Virus record (IMG/VR): IMGVR_UViG_3300024239_000014
Location: 185,641-249,640 of that record
Source: a virus
DNA: 64,000 bases
Reading direction: 5' to 3' (one strand)
Shown: piece after piece, positions 41,778 through 51,112 of the stretch
Numbering within the stretch: the first letter of the stretch is position 1
Layout of the letters: each line of letters opens with the position of its first letter
Program-made: the position numbers and the translations under genes
Notes under the pieces: generated by a model
Database searches by the model: none
What the model was told of the DNA's origin: nothing
Seen by the model: only the letters and a program-made list of their open reading frames with translations

Positions 41778-43754
41778 TCACCCCTTTAAGATCGGATCCA
41801 TCGGCGAAGCAGGACGCTGGATGTCCAGATAACTGCTGATCGAATGGATGGTTTCCACTTGTGCTTGGTAGGCCATCGCTGGAGCCAACGATCGCATCCG
41901 CATCAATTCCGTGTACGGTGCAAACTCTGCCTTGTGCCACGGTTTCGGTAACCGGTAATCGTTGTTCGCTTTCGAACGAATCATCGTCGAATAGAGCAAG
42001 ACTTCCAGGTGAACGACGTTAACACTCAGCTTCGTTCCCACAATGTCATGGAACTGCGCCAATACGCTACCGAAGTCAGCAGGATCTGTTGGCTTACCGC
42101 AACGACGCAACGGTGACGTTGCTGTTTTGGTGTGGGCTGCCTTGATGAACTGCTCAACCTCGGTCTTAAACTCCAGCATACTGCGATGTTTCAATGGTAG
42201 ACGGAATACCGGCAGACTGAAGTCCCAATCAGCCAGATCTACCATATACATACCGCTGTCTGCCAGCAATACCCCCTTTTCTTTCATGTAGGCCATGAAT
42301 TCAAAGGTAAAGGACGCCTTGCGCGACCCCATCGATACCGTGACCGGAAATTCCAGGTAGCCACCAGAAGGGCGCTCCGTACGGATACGCACCTCACTCA
42401 TGCTGGCAATGGTTTCACTGCTCACCATCGACAAATCGGACGCAGCTTCCAACTGTGCCAGATTCGGGGCTTCAAGAACATGGAACTTCAGCTTGGCTTG
42501 ACGTTCTTTGAGCTTCTTACGCAAACGCAACCGACCATCCTCATCGGCCACTGACAAATACGGCTCGTCAGCAGGTTGGATGATAAAGTCTTCCACTTTC
42601 ACACCGCTGTCAAGGTGTTTGGTGGACAACGTGATTTGGGTAACGTTCTTGTTAAGCTCCACGCAGGAGGTATGCCCCACGTTAGCACCTTCAGGAACAC
42701 TGAGTGCGATCTCACCGTAACAGGTGGAACACACCCCTTGTTCATCTGGGTGCATACAGCCACGGATTGACCGAAGCTGTACCGTGGTACCGATCATGGT
42801 TTTATCTTTCACGTCCTTGGCCGTAATGACCGCCAGAGTACCATCGTCTTTGACGTAGTACTTACCTTGCAGTTCATCCAGAACCTTCGCGGTCTTGATG
42901 AAATACGGCACCGTGACCTTACTACCGCAATCCGTGTCGTGATGAAGGTTCATGACGACACCAGCTTCCAGCTGGATTTCACGGTTGTAGTACTGAACCT
43001 TCTGAAGAGGCGTCTTGGTGAACATCAACGCTTTAGACGCTGACCGCGATTCCACCATGCTGTCATACAACGACACCAGACCTTCTGAGAAGTTCGTGGT
43101 TACAGGGATCGGGAACACCGTTGAATCTACGGCGGTCCGCAAACCAATTGGACCGAAACATTGGGCAACCTGACCGTCAGACACCAGCGCACAGCGCACG
43201 GCCTCGGCAATGCGATTGCCGTCTAACTCCGTCTGGTCTTTGAGAACCTTCAGGATTCCGTCTTGCGCCGTCTTGATGGATTCGTAATACGGTTTAACTT
43301 CCTTATTAAACCGCATCACGGTTGGGTGGTCGAGGACTTCAAGCACATCGTCAGCGTCAATCGTTACCACGTAATCCTCGAGGTTATTCGCCACGAAGTT
43401 GTAGATTCGATTGATGACTTCATAACCGACTCGCCAGTATTCACTGACTGGGAGCACCGTGGGTTCGCCGCGGCGCTTGCGGTACAAAATCACTTCTGTC
43501 ATGCACTCACCAAGCAACTTCAGCTGCAAGGACTGGGTGAAGTCCTTGTTACCGACATGGTGCTTGTCCTTCATCGGTACACCTTGATCGATCCGGAAGA
43601 ATTCCCAGAAGTACCAGCTCAGGATGGTGGCCCGAGCTGTGGTGAACAGCTCGGTAGCGTCATCGAAAACAATGGTAAGCGGACCGTCCGGCAACGCGTG
43701 AATCTGGTCTTCCGAGTATGCCATCAGTTCTCTTGATGTAAAGCTTACCATCAT
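41778..43754 (-). CDS. RNA polymerase beta' C-terminal subunit, non-virion RNAP (gp74-like)
   Basis: 658 residues from ATG 43754 (MMVSFTSREL), overlapping the beta gene by four bases. It contains the beta' funnel/trigger landmarks: SMVESRSASKALMFTKTPLQ matches the S-x-G-A-R-K-G ... T-x-x-S-G-Y region. A Cys cluster follows (CMHPDEQGVCSTCYG), then VPEGANVGHTSCVELNKNVT where bacteria have G-x-x-V-G-x-x-A-A-Q-S-I-G-E-P. NVTQITLSTKHLDSG corresponds to the Q-L-T-M-R-T-F-H-x-G-G segment. Together with the beta C-part (43751), the beta' N-part (56378-58344) and probably the gene at 49353 it builds the rifampicin-insensitive enzyme for middle/late genes. Confidence 0.8.
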   Translation of the reverse strand: MMVSFTSRELMAYSEDQIHALPDGPLTIVFDDATELFTTARATILSWYFWEFFRIDQGVPMKDKHHVGNKDFTQSLQLKLLGECMTEVILYRKRRGEPTVLPVSEYWRVGYEVINRIYNFVANNLEDYVVTIDADDVLEVLDHPTVMRFNKEVKPYYESIKTAQDGILKVLKDQTELDGNRIAEAVRCALVSDGQVAQCFGPIGLRTAVDSTVFPIPVTTNFSEGLVSLYDSMVESRSASKALMFTKTPLQKVQYYNREIQLEAGVVMNLHHDTDCGSKVTVPYFIKTAKVLDELQGKYYVKDDGTLAVITAKDVKDKTMIGTTVQLRSIRGCMHPDEQGVCSTCYGEIALSVPEGANVGHTSCVELNKNVTQITLSTKHLDSGVKVEDFIIQPADEPYLSVADEDGRLRLRKKLKERQAKLKFHVLEAPNLAQLEAASDLSMVSSETIASMSEVRIRTERPSGGYLEFPVTVSMGSRKASFTFEFMAYMKEKGVLLADSGMYMVDLADWDFSLPVFRLPLKHRSMLEFKTEVEQFIKAAHTKTATSPLRRCGKPTDPADFGSVLAQFHDIVGTKLSVNVVHLEVLLYSTMIRSKANNDYRLPKPWHKAEFAPYTELMRMRSLAPAMAYQAQVETIHSISSYLDIQRPASPMDPILKG

Positions 43755-45892
43755 TTTCCTCCTTCTTCTGGGAATATGTAGCGGGCGCCGCCGCAGCGCA
43801 CCAGGTGTTTGACAAACCCGAGCGCACGGTTATTGCCGTGAGGCGCCTGCTGCATATCGCGCACTTTCATGATATTGGTTGGCGTACCTGCTGTCAGGAT
43901 ATTCCGAACCACATGTTTGTGCACTTGTGGCGCATTGGTCATGTCGAGCAACTCTGCTACAGTGTCACCACCGCATGCCGCTGCCAACAACCGAGCCTCA
44001 TCTTCACCCAAGAACCGCACCGGCGACTCATGCCCTGGTGTCGACTGTTTATCCAGTCGGCTCAGCTTGGCAGGAATACCGAAGTGCTGCAACCTGGGTG
44101 ATGATACCGACGACCAATCATCGCCAGTTTTCTCCAGCACGATGATGTACATGCTGCCAATCAGGACCTTGCGAATGGTCTTGATCATCTTGCCGCTATT
44201 ACCTCGGTACGCCACCGGAGATTTCGGCGGTCTGAACCCAACGGCCTTGAGCCGGCGGATCTGCTCGGCACCAGCAACCGAACTATTAGGCGGCAGGAAT
44301 CGAACGATCTCGCTTTTGCGGATGCAATCCAAATGGTACTGCACCGCTTCATCGTAGCGACCCTTCTGGCGTTCCTGTTCCAGATATTCGGTCATCATGG
44401 TCCAGTGTTCCGGATACCCTGCCTTGTAATAGTTGCAAATGTACCGCCATGCACCTTGGAGATTGCCGCTATCGAGCAGTGCGAGTACGGTCTGACGCAC
44501 ATGCCACGACAACGCATTGGTCCAATGCTCGTAGAGGCGTCCCATGTTCATGCGCTTGATCGTCGAGTCGCCATCGAGTACCAGATCGGCACGACGACCC
44601 CACTGATCCACCGGCATGTCTTCATCCTTGAGGACTTCGACGATTACACCCTTGCCGCCATGCGTGTCCGTTACCTTAAAACCGATGGTAGGTACCAGGG
44701 TGTATTGGTAAGTGAACTCGATTCGCCAGTCGTCGACAGGGGTTTGTTTGTACGTGAATTGGAGTTTGTGGCCATTAGGCACTTTCCCCAATCGCGCATA
44801 TGCTTCGACCAGTTTCCGCTGGAAGCGAGGACTGAGTGGTGGTTCCATACCACCGCACATCTTCTTCAAGCGGTAGTAACACCCCACCAAGCGGTCAAAG
44901 TACTGACGATGTTGTTCGTTGTACTTTTCAAACTGCGATTCCATCCCCACAGGAAGCCGATCGTTCATGTTCCGATGTTGACCACCGAACCAGACATCGA
45001 CATCCGTAATGATCGCACCAGCCTTACCACGAATAGGTCGGTCAAAGGCATAATCAATCCTGCGTAATGCCTTTGGTGTCATGTTCACCGGCGCCATCAT
45101 CGGATCAAAACGACGCAGTGCCATGATCATGCCGTGATCGGCAATAGGTTCGCCGACATCCGGGAATGGTTTATAATGACGATCATCACCATAGAGGTTT
45201 AGCGGCACAAACCGACCGCCGCATTGCGCAACGGCTTTCTTGATAGCGGTGAAAGAAGCCTTCTTGCAGAAGGACTCGGAGGCACGAATACCGTCTTCGA
45301 TAATTGCCGGAACCGACATAAACGCTACGTTGGTTTCAGTGCCGTAGGTCCAGTCACCGTGTTCAGTCACGTTGGGAGACTGCTTCAGGATGGTGTTGTC
45401 AGGAAACACCATGTCCGGTGCAATCATCTGATAAGCTGGAGTGTTTTTGAACCGGTAGCCGTAACTCTGGTGCATGATGTGGTGGTCATCAAGTTCCAGC
45501 AAATCGTACAAAACATTTCCGTCTTCGTCAGAGGTTCCCAGTACCAGTGTGGTACACGGGTTGTAGTTCACTGCAAATTCGGTAATACCACCACGAAACC
45601 GAGGAATGTATTCAATGACACGACTTTCACGTTCGATCTTGCGATTGAACACATACTTGCCGTATTCGCGTTCAGCGCCCGATTGAATCAAGCGAACAGT
45701 TGCACCTTCAATAACCGGCATCTGACCCAGGTGGGATGTAAACATCTGCAGGCGTGACGGCGAAATGGTTGAAACAAACGGATTGAGGCCGACAGCGGTG
45801 CCGAGTAGCCGCGGATGAAGTTCGTTCTTGCGCATGTGGGGTGGTAGTTCTAACTCCACATGAGTTAGATCGAGGTCTTCGTGATTCAACAT
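43751..45892 (-). CDS. RNA polymerase beta C-terminal subunit, non-virion RNAP (gp71-73-like)
   Basis: 713 residues from ATG 45892 (MLNHEDLDLT) behind AAGGAGTCGCAGGT. SPSRLQMFTSHLGQMPVIEG matches the beta R-x-x-M-x-x-x-M-Q-x-Q-A-V-P segment. TDTHGGKGVIVEVLKDEDMP-VDQWG...DLVLDG...RMNMGRLYE matches the conserved R-H-G-N-K-G-V ... E-D-M-P-Y ... P-S-R-M-N-x-G-Q region that binds nucleic acid near the active centre. In phiKZ this gene (71-73) carries a group I intron; here it is uninterrupted. The beta N-part (gp123-like) is outside the window. Confidence 0.8.
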   Translation of the reverse strand: MLNHEDLDLTHVELELPPHMRKNELHPRLLGTAVGLNPFVSTISPSRLQMFTSHLGQMPVIEGATVRLIQSGAEREYGKYVFNRKIERESRVIEYIPRFRGGITEFAVNYNPCTTLVLGTSDEDGNVLYDLLELDDHHIMHQSYGYRFKNTPAYQMIAPDMVFPDNTILKQSPNVTEHGDWTYGTETNVAFMSVPAIIEDGIRASESFCKKASFTAIKKAVAQCGGRFVPLNLYGDDRHYKPFPDVGEPIADHGMIMALRRFDPMMAPVNMTPKALRRIDYAFDRPIRGKAGAIITDVDVWFGGQHRNMNDRLPVGMESQFEKYNEQHRQYFDRLVGCYYRLKKMCGGMEPPLSPRFQRKLVEAYARLGKVPNGHKLQFTYKQTPVDDWRIEFTYQYTLVPTIGFKVTDTHGGKGVIVEVLKDEDMPVDQWGRRADLVLDGDSTIKRMNMGRLYEHWTNALSWHVRQTVLALLDSGNLQGAWRYICNYYKAGYPEHWTMMTEYLEQERQKGRYDEAVQYHLDCIRKSEIVRFLPPNSSVAGAEQIRRLKAVGFRPPKSPVAYRGNSGKMIKTIRKVLIGSMYIIVLEKTGDDWSSVSSPRLQHFGIPAKLSRLDKQSTPGHESPVRFLGEDEARLLAAACGGDTVAELLDMTNAPQVHKHVVRNILTAGTPTNIMKVRDMQQAPHGNNRALGFVKHLVRCGGARYIFPEEGGK

Positions 45893-45956
45893 ACCTGCGA
45901 CTCCTTGTTGTTCTTCTAGCCTTTTAATGATATAGTTCTAAGAGTTCGAGGGATTT

Positions 45957-46295
45957 ATGTTCAAAATTCAATCCTCGCTGCGGTCCAGCGGAAATACCAT
46001 GTACTACGATCCCGGCTTTCGCAAGGTGATCGAAGACCACATTCCCTGGTTGATTCAACGCAGCCAGGGTAGAATCCTGACAGTGCCAAAAACAGATCTG
46101 GTCAAGCATCAGTACGACCTATCAGGGTTTCTGAATGCATCAAATATTCTGCCTGACCAGCATTGGGCGATTATGCGAGTTAACGGGATGTATTCGAACT
46201 ATGACTTTGATGGCACAGTCACAGAGCTCATGGTCCCGAACACAACCGACCTGGAAGATTTACGCCGGCGGTACATGTCTACATATAACGTGTAG
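45957..46295 (+). CDS. Possible baseplate wedge protein, gp53-like (112 aa)
   Basis: ATG 45957 (MFKIQSSLRS) behind GAGGGATTT, alone on the plus strand amid RNAP genes. The C-terminal half (LPDQHWAIMRVNGMYSNYDF ... LMVPN) has the W-x-I-x-x-x-N-x-x-x-x-x-Y-D pattern typical of gp53-type wedge proteins of T4-like baseplates. At 112 residues it is shorter than T4 gp53 (196). The call rests on this motif alone. It is bounded by its own leader and a hairpin terminator shared with the convergent gene. Confidence 0.4.
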   Translation: MFKIQSSLRSSGNTMYYDPGFRKVIEDHIPWLIQRSQGRILTVPKTDLVKHQYDLSGFLNASNILPDQHWAIMRVNGMYSNYDFDGTVTELMVPNTTDLEDLRRRYMSTYNV

Positions 46296-46341
46296 TCCTG
46301 TAACTTTAGACGTTCCTCTAGTCGATTGTGTGAAAAAAGAA

Positions 46342-46363
46342 GGGAGGGCCAGAAGGCCCTCCC
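46342..46363. terminator. Bidirectional terminator
   Basis: GGGAGGGCC-AGAA-GGCCCTCCC, a 9-bp stem, between the plus-strand 45957 gene and the minus-strand gene ending at 46373; TATGCCG follows on the plus strand. Confidence 0.85.
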
Positions 46364-46372
46364 ACTATGCCG

Positions 46373-47830
46373 TTACCGGTTATAAATCGGAATAGGCACA
46401 CCCTGACCAGGGTATCCAGCAGGAATTGCACGACCATCCGGACCCCGCATTACCTGAGGCTGTTGTGGATAACCGGCAGGCTGAGGGTACAATGGTTGTT
46501 GCGGATACAACGGCGCTTGCGGATAACCGCCAGGATAACCTTGGGGTGCTTGCACCTGAGGATATCCCATCACCTGCGGTGCACCGTAAGGTGCGACAGG
46601 AGCGGCTGGCGTATTAGCAGGAATGCCAAACCAACCAGCACGCGGGTCCTGTTGGACAGGTTGCTGGTAATTCAACATCGGCTGCGGATACGGTGATGCC
46701 ACTACCGGTGGTGCCATATTCAGCGCACCAGGACGATACGGCTGAACACCAGTCGGACTAGGTGGAGCCACCTGTTCCTGCTGGAGTCTGTCCCACTCTT
46801 CCTGTACATCCACTTGCGGTACGACATGCATCGGACGCTCCGGCGCTGGAGCAGAGGGTTGTACAGGCCGTGCCAATTCCACCTTGTCTGCTGCCATTCG
46901 GCCCAGTTGCCGTTGCCGTGGTGTAGCTGCTGGTTGCGCCTTTTCTTCCTCGGTTACTTGGCCGGTGTTGTAGTCCAGCGCTTCCAGGATATTCGAATAA
47001 CCGGTCAAGTCTTCCAGTTCCGATTCCCAGTTGGTGTCGAACTCCAACAGTGAGATTTCAGAATCCATGTTGGCAAACAGACGAATGTGGTGATTCATCC
47101 GCTTAACCAACTTGAATGCTGACCCCATCAGACACTCCAGGTACGGCGCCGTCATCTTGTTGGTGCCGTAGTGGTACGCCTCGAGCGTTTCAGGTTCGCC
47201 GTCGATCACCCCAAAGAGGTAATAGAACAACGCCTTAATCGCACCGTAGTCACCGACGTTACACTTAACACCGAAGATGGTTTTGGCTTCGTCATCCATG
47301 GCATCAAAGACTGGGAAGTTCACCACACAGAGACGGTGATACTTGACACCTTTCAGCATCCCAGGACGCTTCAGGTACATGTTCACGATCAGTTTGTGGT
47401 TATCGGCGCCCAGTTGGTCAAGGATCTTGCCCATGGTCACCATGGTCGATTCCTTGGCCTTCGGCATCAGTGTCAGGAATTCCGATGCCTTAGCACCCAG
47501 ACGTTTGTGGCAGCTATGGTCAGCAGCCACTTTCGTCATGAACTCCAACAACTGACTGGCTGTGTGGTTAATGCGAAAGATAATCAGCGAGCGCAGTCGC
47601 TTCAGTACTTCCGATTCACCGCGGTGCGGCTTTTCTGACATCGGATGGAATGCGATGTAGTTATCCCAATCCGGGTTACGGAGGAATTCGCGGGTGGGAA
47701 GACGGAGTTTCTTCCCACCAACGGTAACGGGTTCTTCATCGCCATCCAGAGTGGCGACCACCACACCGTCGGCGTTAGGTGCGACACCTGCCAGTCCCAA
47801 GATGGCTTTATAGAAGTCGAGCAATTCCAT
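46373..47830 (-). CDS. Conserved phage protein with P/Q/Y/G-rich C-terminal tail (485 aa)
   Basis: ATG 47830 (MELLDFYKAI) overlaps the upstream stop by one base. Residues 1-300 are globular. Residues ~305-485 are low complexity, dominated by P, Q, Y, G and A, with repeated YPQ / YPG / PQ units (PQAPLYPQQPLYPQPAGYPQ). Such tails are intrinsically disordered and often multivalent. By order it lies where phiKZ gp70 does, between the fifth RNAP subunit and the beta gene. Function unknown. Confidence 0.65.
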   Translation of the reverse strand: MELLDFYKAILGLAGVAPNADGVVVATLDGDEEPVTVGGKKLRLPTREFLRNPDWDNYIAFHPMSEKPHRGESEVLKRLRSLIIFRINHTASQLLEFMTKVAADHSCHKRLGAKASEFLTLMPKAKESTMVTMGKILDQLGADNHKLIVNMYLKRPGMLKGVKYHRLCVVNFPVFDAMDDEAKTIFGVKCNVGDYGAIKALFYYLFGVIDGEPETLEAYHYGTNKMTAPYLECLMGSAFKLVKRMNHHIRLFANMDSEISLLEFDTNWESELEDLTGYSNILEALDYNTGQVTEEEKAQPAATPRQRQLGRMAADKVELARPVQPSAPAPERPMHVVPQVDVQEEWDRLQQEQVAPPSPTGVQPYRPGALNMAPPVVASPYPQPMLNYQQPVQQDPRAGWFGIPANTPAAPVAPYGAPQVMGYPQVQAPQGYPGGYPQAPLYPQQPLYPQPAGYPQQPQVMRGPDGRAIPAGYPGQGVPIPIYNR

Positions 47831-49335
47831 TAGTAAAACCCTCCGCTTTGTTGAGCGATGCCGACCGGTTGAACGATCTGCGAAGCGATACCCATCAGGT
47901 CATTGGCCATCCCTTGAAGATGGTTGTAATCTGAAGTCATCACCGGTGAGAACAACTGGCCAGCATACAGCGGTGCAACGTAATCCACCGGATGCTGACC
48001 ATTCATGGCGATAGACACCCAGAGATCACCCGTCAAGCGAGCATCCACGGTGAGGTTAACCGCATACAGGCCATTCTGCGTGATGGCGCTGAAGATCTCG
48101 TGAATGAACTGCATCTGGAACACGTTAAGTGCTGGTGCCATGTTCATCGTTTCGTAGAAGCCCTGACCACCCACACCTGGCACCCACTGGAAAGCAGGTT
48201 GTCCATCCAAAGTGCAGTTGGTGACACTGAACGCCACACGAGTCAGCAGTAGTCGTCCCATCAATGCCGGTACCGACTGAGCCAGGATGGTTGCCGCAAC
48301 CGTTTCATTGGTTGCAGACGTCCAGAACTCAGTTTGACCCTGACGGTGAACACGCTGTATGTTATTCTGCGACAACGGAATCACCATCGTGATGCTGTCA
48401 GAAACCACGTTGGGGTCGAGCATCTTCAGCTCACGCCAGCTAAAGAACCCTGCACCCACCTGAGTCAGCATGGTGTTTTTGGACAAAATGTTCAGCAGCG
48501 GGTTTGCTGACCAGTTTGCATCGCGAACCACACCAATGCCGGGGTTGGATGACGGGAACGCCTCACCAGCAAGCATCTCGTACGGGTCAGAAACAGACCG
48601 CGCCGTCTCGGCAATCAACGCCTTGCTCAAATAAGCCGATGGCATGTTATTGTCGATCGAGGACAGTTTGTTACCATCGTAGAAGGTGGACGGGGTGTGA
48701 CGAATGTCGGCCGCACCATGGGACCCCAGGTGAACCAGTTCCGATGTGGCATGAAGAGAAGCCACATCTGACGGACGCATGGAGAAGTCATTGGGCAGCG
48801 ACGCAGGTTGACCAATCGAAGGCACTGGGGCATTCCAGGTCTGGTTTGGCTGGTTCCAGTTACCGCGCAGTACTTGGCTGACGTTCACCGGCATTGCCTG
48901 AGCCCCCAGCGAAGTCTGTGCCAGCCGCACTGTGATGACGTTGTCAACGTAGAACTTCATTTCTGGTGGTAAGTCACCGCCGGAGCTCCAGTCGCACGCA
49001 TCAGTGTAACCGCTCAGAATGTATTCTTCGCTCTGAGTCAGGCCGTTGTTAACGATCACTGACATGAAGAACAGAAACCGCGACGTTCCCCAGCCATTAT
49101 CGATTATGGCGTGCTGATTGGTCTGAGCTGCGGGACGCAGCATCGACCCGGCAACAGCAGCAACATGGCTGCGGTCGATTTGAGTACCGCCCAGGGTATC
49201 GTCGTGCAGGCGGTTCATCAGCGACGTATCGCCTGTCAAGTGGTACGGTCGACGCATCATGTCGTTGTACGTCCCCGTCTGCATCATCATCAGACGTTTG
49301 ACAGCCAGCTTACTGGGGAACTGTGAATTAAGCAT
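47830..49335 (-). CDS. Conserved phage protein in the RNAP block (501 aa)
   Basis: ATG 49335 (MLNSQFPSKLAV) with GAGGAAACGTT upstream. Soluble; many N, Q, M and S residues; mixed alpha/beta without catalytic motif. A region near residue 345 (TEFWTSATNETVAATI) and the beta-rich end suggest a structural fold. Collinearity places it at phiKZ gp69. Not otherwise recognised. Confidence 0.65.
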   Translation of the reverse strand: MLNSQFPSKLAVKRLMMMQTGTYNDMMRRPYHLTGDTSLMNRLHDDTLGGTQIDRSHVAAVAGSMLRPAAQTNQHAIIDNGWGTSRFLFFMSVIVNNGLTQSEEYILSGYTDACDWSSGGDLPPEMKFYVDNVITVRLAQTSLGAQAMPVNVSQVLRGNWNQPNQTWNAPVPSIGQPASLPNDFSMRPSDVASLHATSELVHLGSHGAADIRHTPSTFYDGNKLSSIDNNMPSAYLSKALIAETARSVSDPYEMLAGEAFPSSNPGIGVVRDANWSANPLLNILSKNTMLTQVGAGFFSWRELKMLDPNVVSDSITMVIPLSQNNIQRVHRQGQTEFWTSATNETVAATILAQSVPALMGRLLLTRVAFSVTNCTLDGQPAFQWVPGVGGQGFYETMNMAPALNVFQMQFIHEIFSAITQNGLYAVNLTVDARLTGDLWVSIAMNGQHPVDYVAPLYAGQLFSPVMTSDYNHLQGMANDLMGIASQIVQPVGIAQQSGGFY

Positions 49336-49352
49336 AACGTTTCCTCGGTGGT

Positions 49353-50939
49353 TTAGGATCGTTCGTACAGGTGGATAAACAACGAAGCCAGGTCGTTGCG
49401 CAACGTTTGCGGTACAGCAACCATACCGTCGTTGAGTAACAAATTAGCTTCCTTGAGGATTTCTGGCGGGGCTAAACACAGCCATGCTGACAACGATAGC
49501 AGTTGGTTATACTGCTCGATGGCAACAGTACCGAAGTTATCGCCCGGTTTGCGTTCACTACCCTTACCAGACGGCCGGTAGTACGGGTAGATGGCTGATA
49601 GCTTACGAAGGTTTTCGCTCGTCGTCCGCGAACGAAACTCCGTAGCCTCGCCAAGGTATTGATCACTGCGTGGTCTGGATGACACGGACATCATGGCCGC
49701 CAATCCAGTAAACCCCCAATGCCAGAGAATGGCTTGTACAGCCACCACGGCATTGAACGTTGCAGTTGCTTCCAAATGCCGTTCACTGCTCGGCGGTAGT
49801 GGTTCAGACAGCACCCAATTGGTCATGATCAACTGATGCTGATGGTACGTCAACTGACCGGTCATCCGCGCCTGGTTCAACGCGTCGTAACAGATCCTGA
49901 CTTTCTCTTCGGGTACGGTAGGATCCACCGCGTCAATCAAACGACGCAGGTCTTCGGCAAAGACACTGAAGACCATCAGGTCGCCAGGACTGATGTCCTG
50001 TCGAGGTTTGTAACCTTCAATGACGGAAGTGTTATCTTCTTCATTGCGACCACGACCACCATCCGGATTCTTTTCGCGAATGTCCCCATCGCGACCGAAG
50101 TTTTTCCCGCCTTTATCCACTGCCACATTGATCGTCTTGTAAACAGTCGATACAATGTTGATGTTGGTGTTGGTCTGACTGAGTTCACCGATGGCAACTC
50201 GGCGAATCACGGTCATGGCAAACAGCCATTCCGGGAACTGTTCTGAACCTACGCTGTGGATTACTGCCACCAGCGGCGTTTCAGCATTACTGGCCATGGC
50301 ATCCACCATACGACGCAGTTTATGCATATCCGGATCGGGAGTGTGGTTGCCTTGATCATCCACCGTACCCATCAGCCAGGTATTCACGATCAGCCGCATC
50401 GCCAGGATTTCTTTACGCTCCACGGCATCAGCACGCACCACGCGAATAAACTCCGCCCAGATCGGCACCATGACACGCAATGCCAGCACCAGGACAGTGA
50501 GACCGTGGTAATGACCGCGCAGGTAAGTCCGTTCTTCTGGGTTGGTGCCGTACTGGTCGGGCAATGTAGATGGTGAACACACGTTGTTGCGAGTGATCAG
50601 GTAGTACGACAGTTCGTTCTTGGGATGCAGTACGTACAACCGTTCCACGATGTTCTGTAACTTCACCATCATTCGTGAGAAATTCGGCACCGTATTCAGC
50701 GTTTCATGCGCTTCTTTATACAGGTCGAAGATTTCTTGCTGACGCGTTGCTGGTAAGAGAGACCAGTAATCGTTGATGTGGAAGAAGAGATTTTCTGGCT
50801 CAGTAAACGCTGGTTGGTCGTAGTTACTGGCCAGCCAGATTAATTCTTCGTCACCGTGACGAATGGCTAACTGCCCCAACCGCATCCGCGTTTGCGGACC
50901 ACCGGGTGTCAGTAACGCACCGAGATTGATAATCTCCAT
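49353..50939 (-). CDS. Probable fifth subunit of the non-virion RNA polymerase (gp68-like, 528 aa)
   Basis: ATG 50939 (MEIINLGALL). A helical protein with a charged glycine-rich loop near residues 280-300 (KGGKNFGRDGDIREKNPDGG). No motif identifies it directly. The assignment rests on order: in phiKZ the essential promoter-recognition subunit gp68 (about 520 residues) precedes genes 69, 70 and the beta gene 71-73, which is the order seen here. A candidate promoter lies 60 bases upstream (51001-51036). If correct, the window holds four of the five non-virion RNAP subunits. Confidence 0.5.
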   Translation of the reverse strand: MEIINLGALLTPGGPQTRMRLGQLAIRHGDEELIWLASNYDQPAFTEPENLFFHINDYWSLLPATRQQEIFDLYKEAHETLNTVPNFSRMMVKLQNIVERLYVLHPKNELSYYLITRNNVCSPSTLPDQYGTNPEERTYLRGHYHGLTVLVLALRVMVPIWAEFIRVVRADAVERKEILAMRLIVNTWLMGTVDDQGNHTPDPDMHKLRRMVDAMASNAETPLVAVIHSVGSEQFPEWLFAMTVIRRVAIGELSQTNTNINIVSTVYKTINVAVDKGGKNFGRDGDIREKNPDGGRGRNEEDNTSVIEGYKPRQDISPGDLMVFSVFAEDLRRLIDAVDPTVPEEKVRICYDALNQARMTGQLTYHQHQLIMTNWVLSEPLPPSSERHLEATATFNAVVAVQAILWHWGFTGLAAMMSVSSRPRSDQYLGEATEFRSRTTSENLRKLSAIYPYYRPSGKGSERKPGDNFGTVAIEQYNQLLSLSAWLCLAPPEILKEANLLLNDGMVAVPQTLRNDLASLFIHLYERS

Positions 50940-51000
50940 GGAAACTCCGCGTCGTTATGGTTATTCTTATCCCAATTGCCGCATTGGGAATCGTCTGCCA

Positions 51001-51036
51001 TGTAGTAATATCTGTCCGAAAAAAATTGGGTTACGT
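51001..51036 (-). promoter_or_regulatory. Candidate promoter (shared leader motif)
   Basis: Minus strand: AACCCAATTTTTTTCGGACA then GATATTACTACA, closely matching complement 2791-2825 in layout (A-A-x-C-C-A-A, T run, ACAGATATTA). It lies about 60 bases upstream of the 50939 start, between a hairpin and the gene. Confidence 0.55.
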
Positions 51037-51048
51037 TGGGGGAATAAC

Positions 51049-51070
51049 GCGCAGCCCAAACAGGCTGCGC
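51049..51070 (-). terminator. Hairpin terminator after the SSB-like gene
   Basis: GCGCAGCC and GGCTGCGC, an 8-bp GC stem, about 40 bases beyond the stop of the glycine-rich gene and just upstream of the next candidate promoter. Confidence 0.7.
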
Positions 51071-51112
51071 GCTACAAAGTATCACCAGATAGCAAAGCGT
51101 TGGACATCGCCC

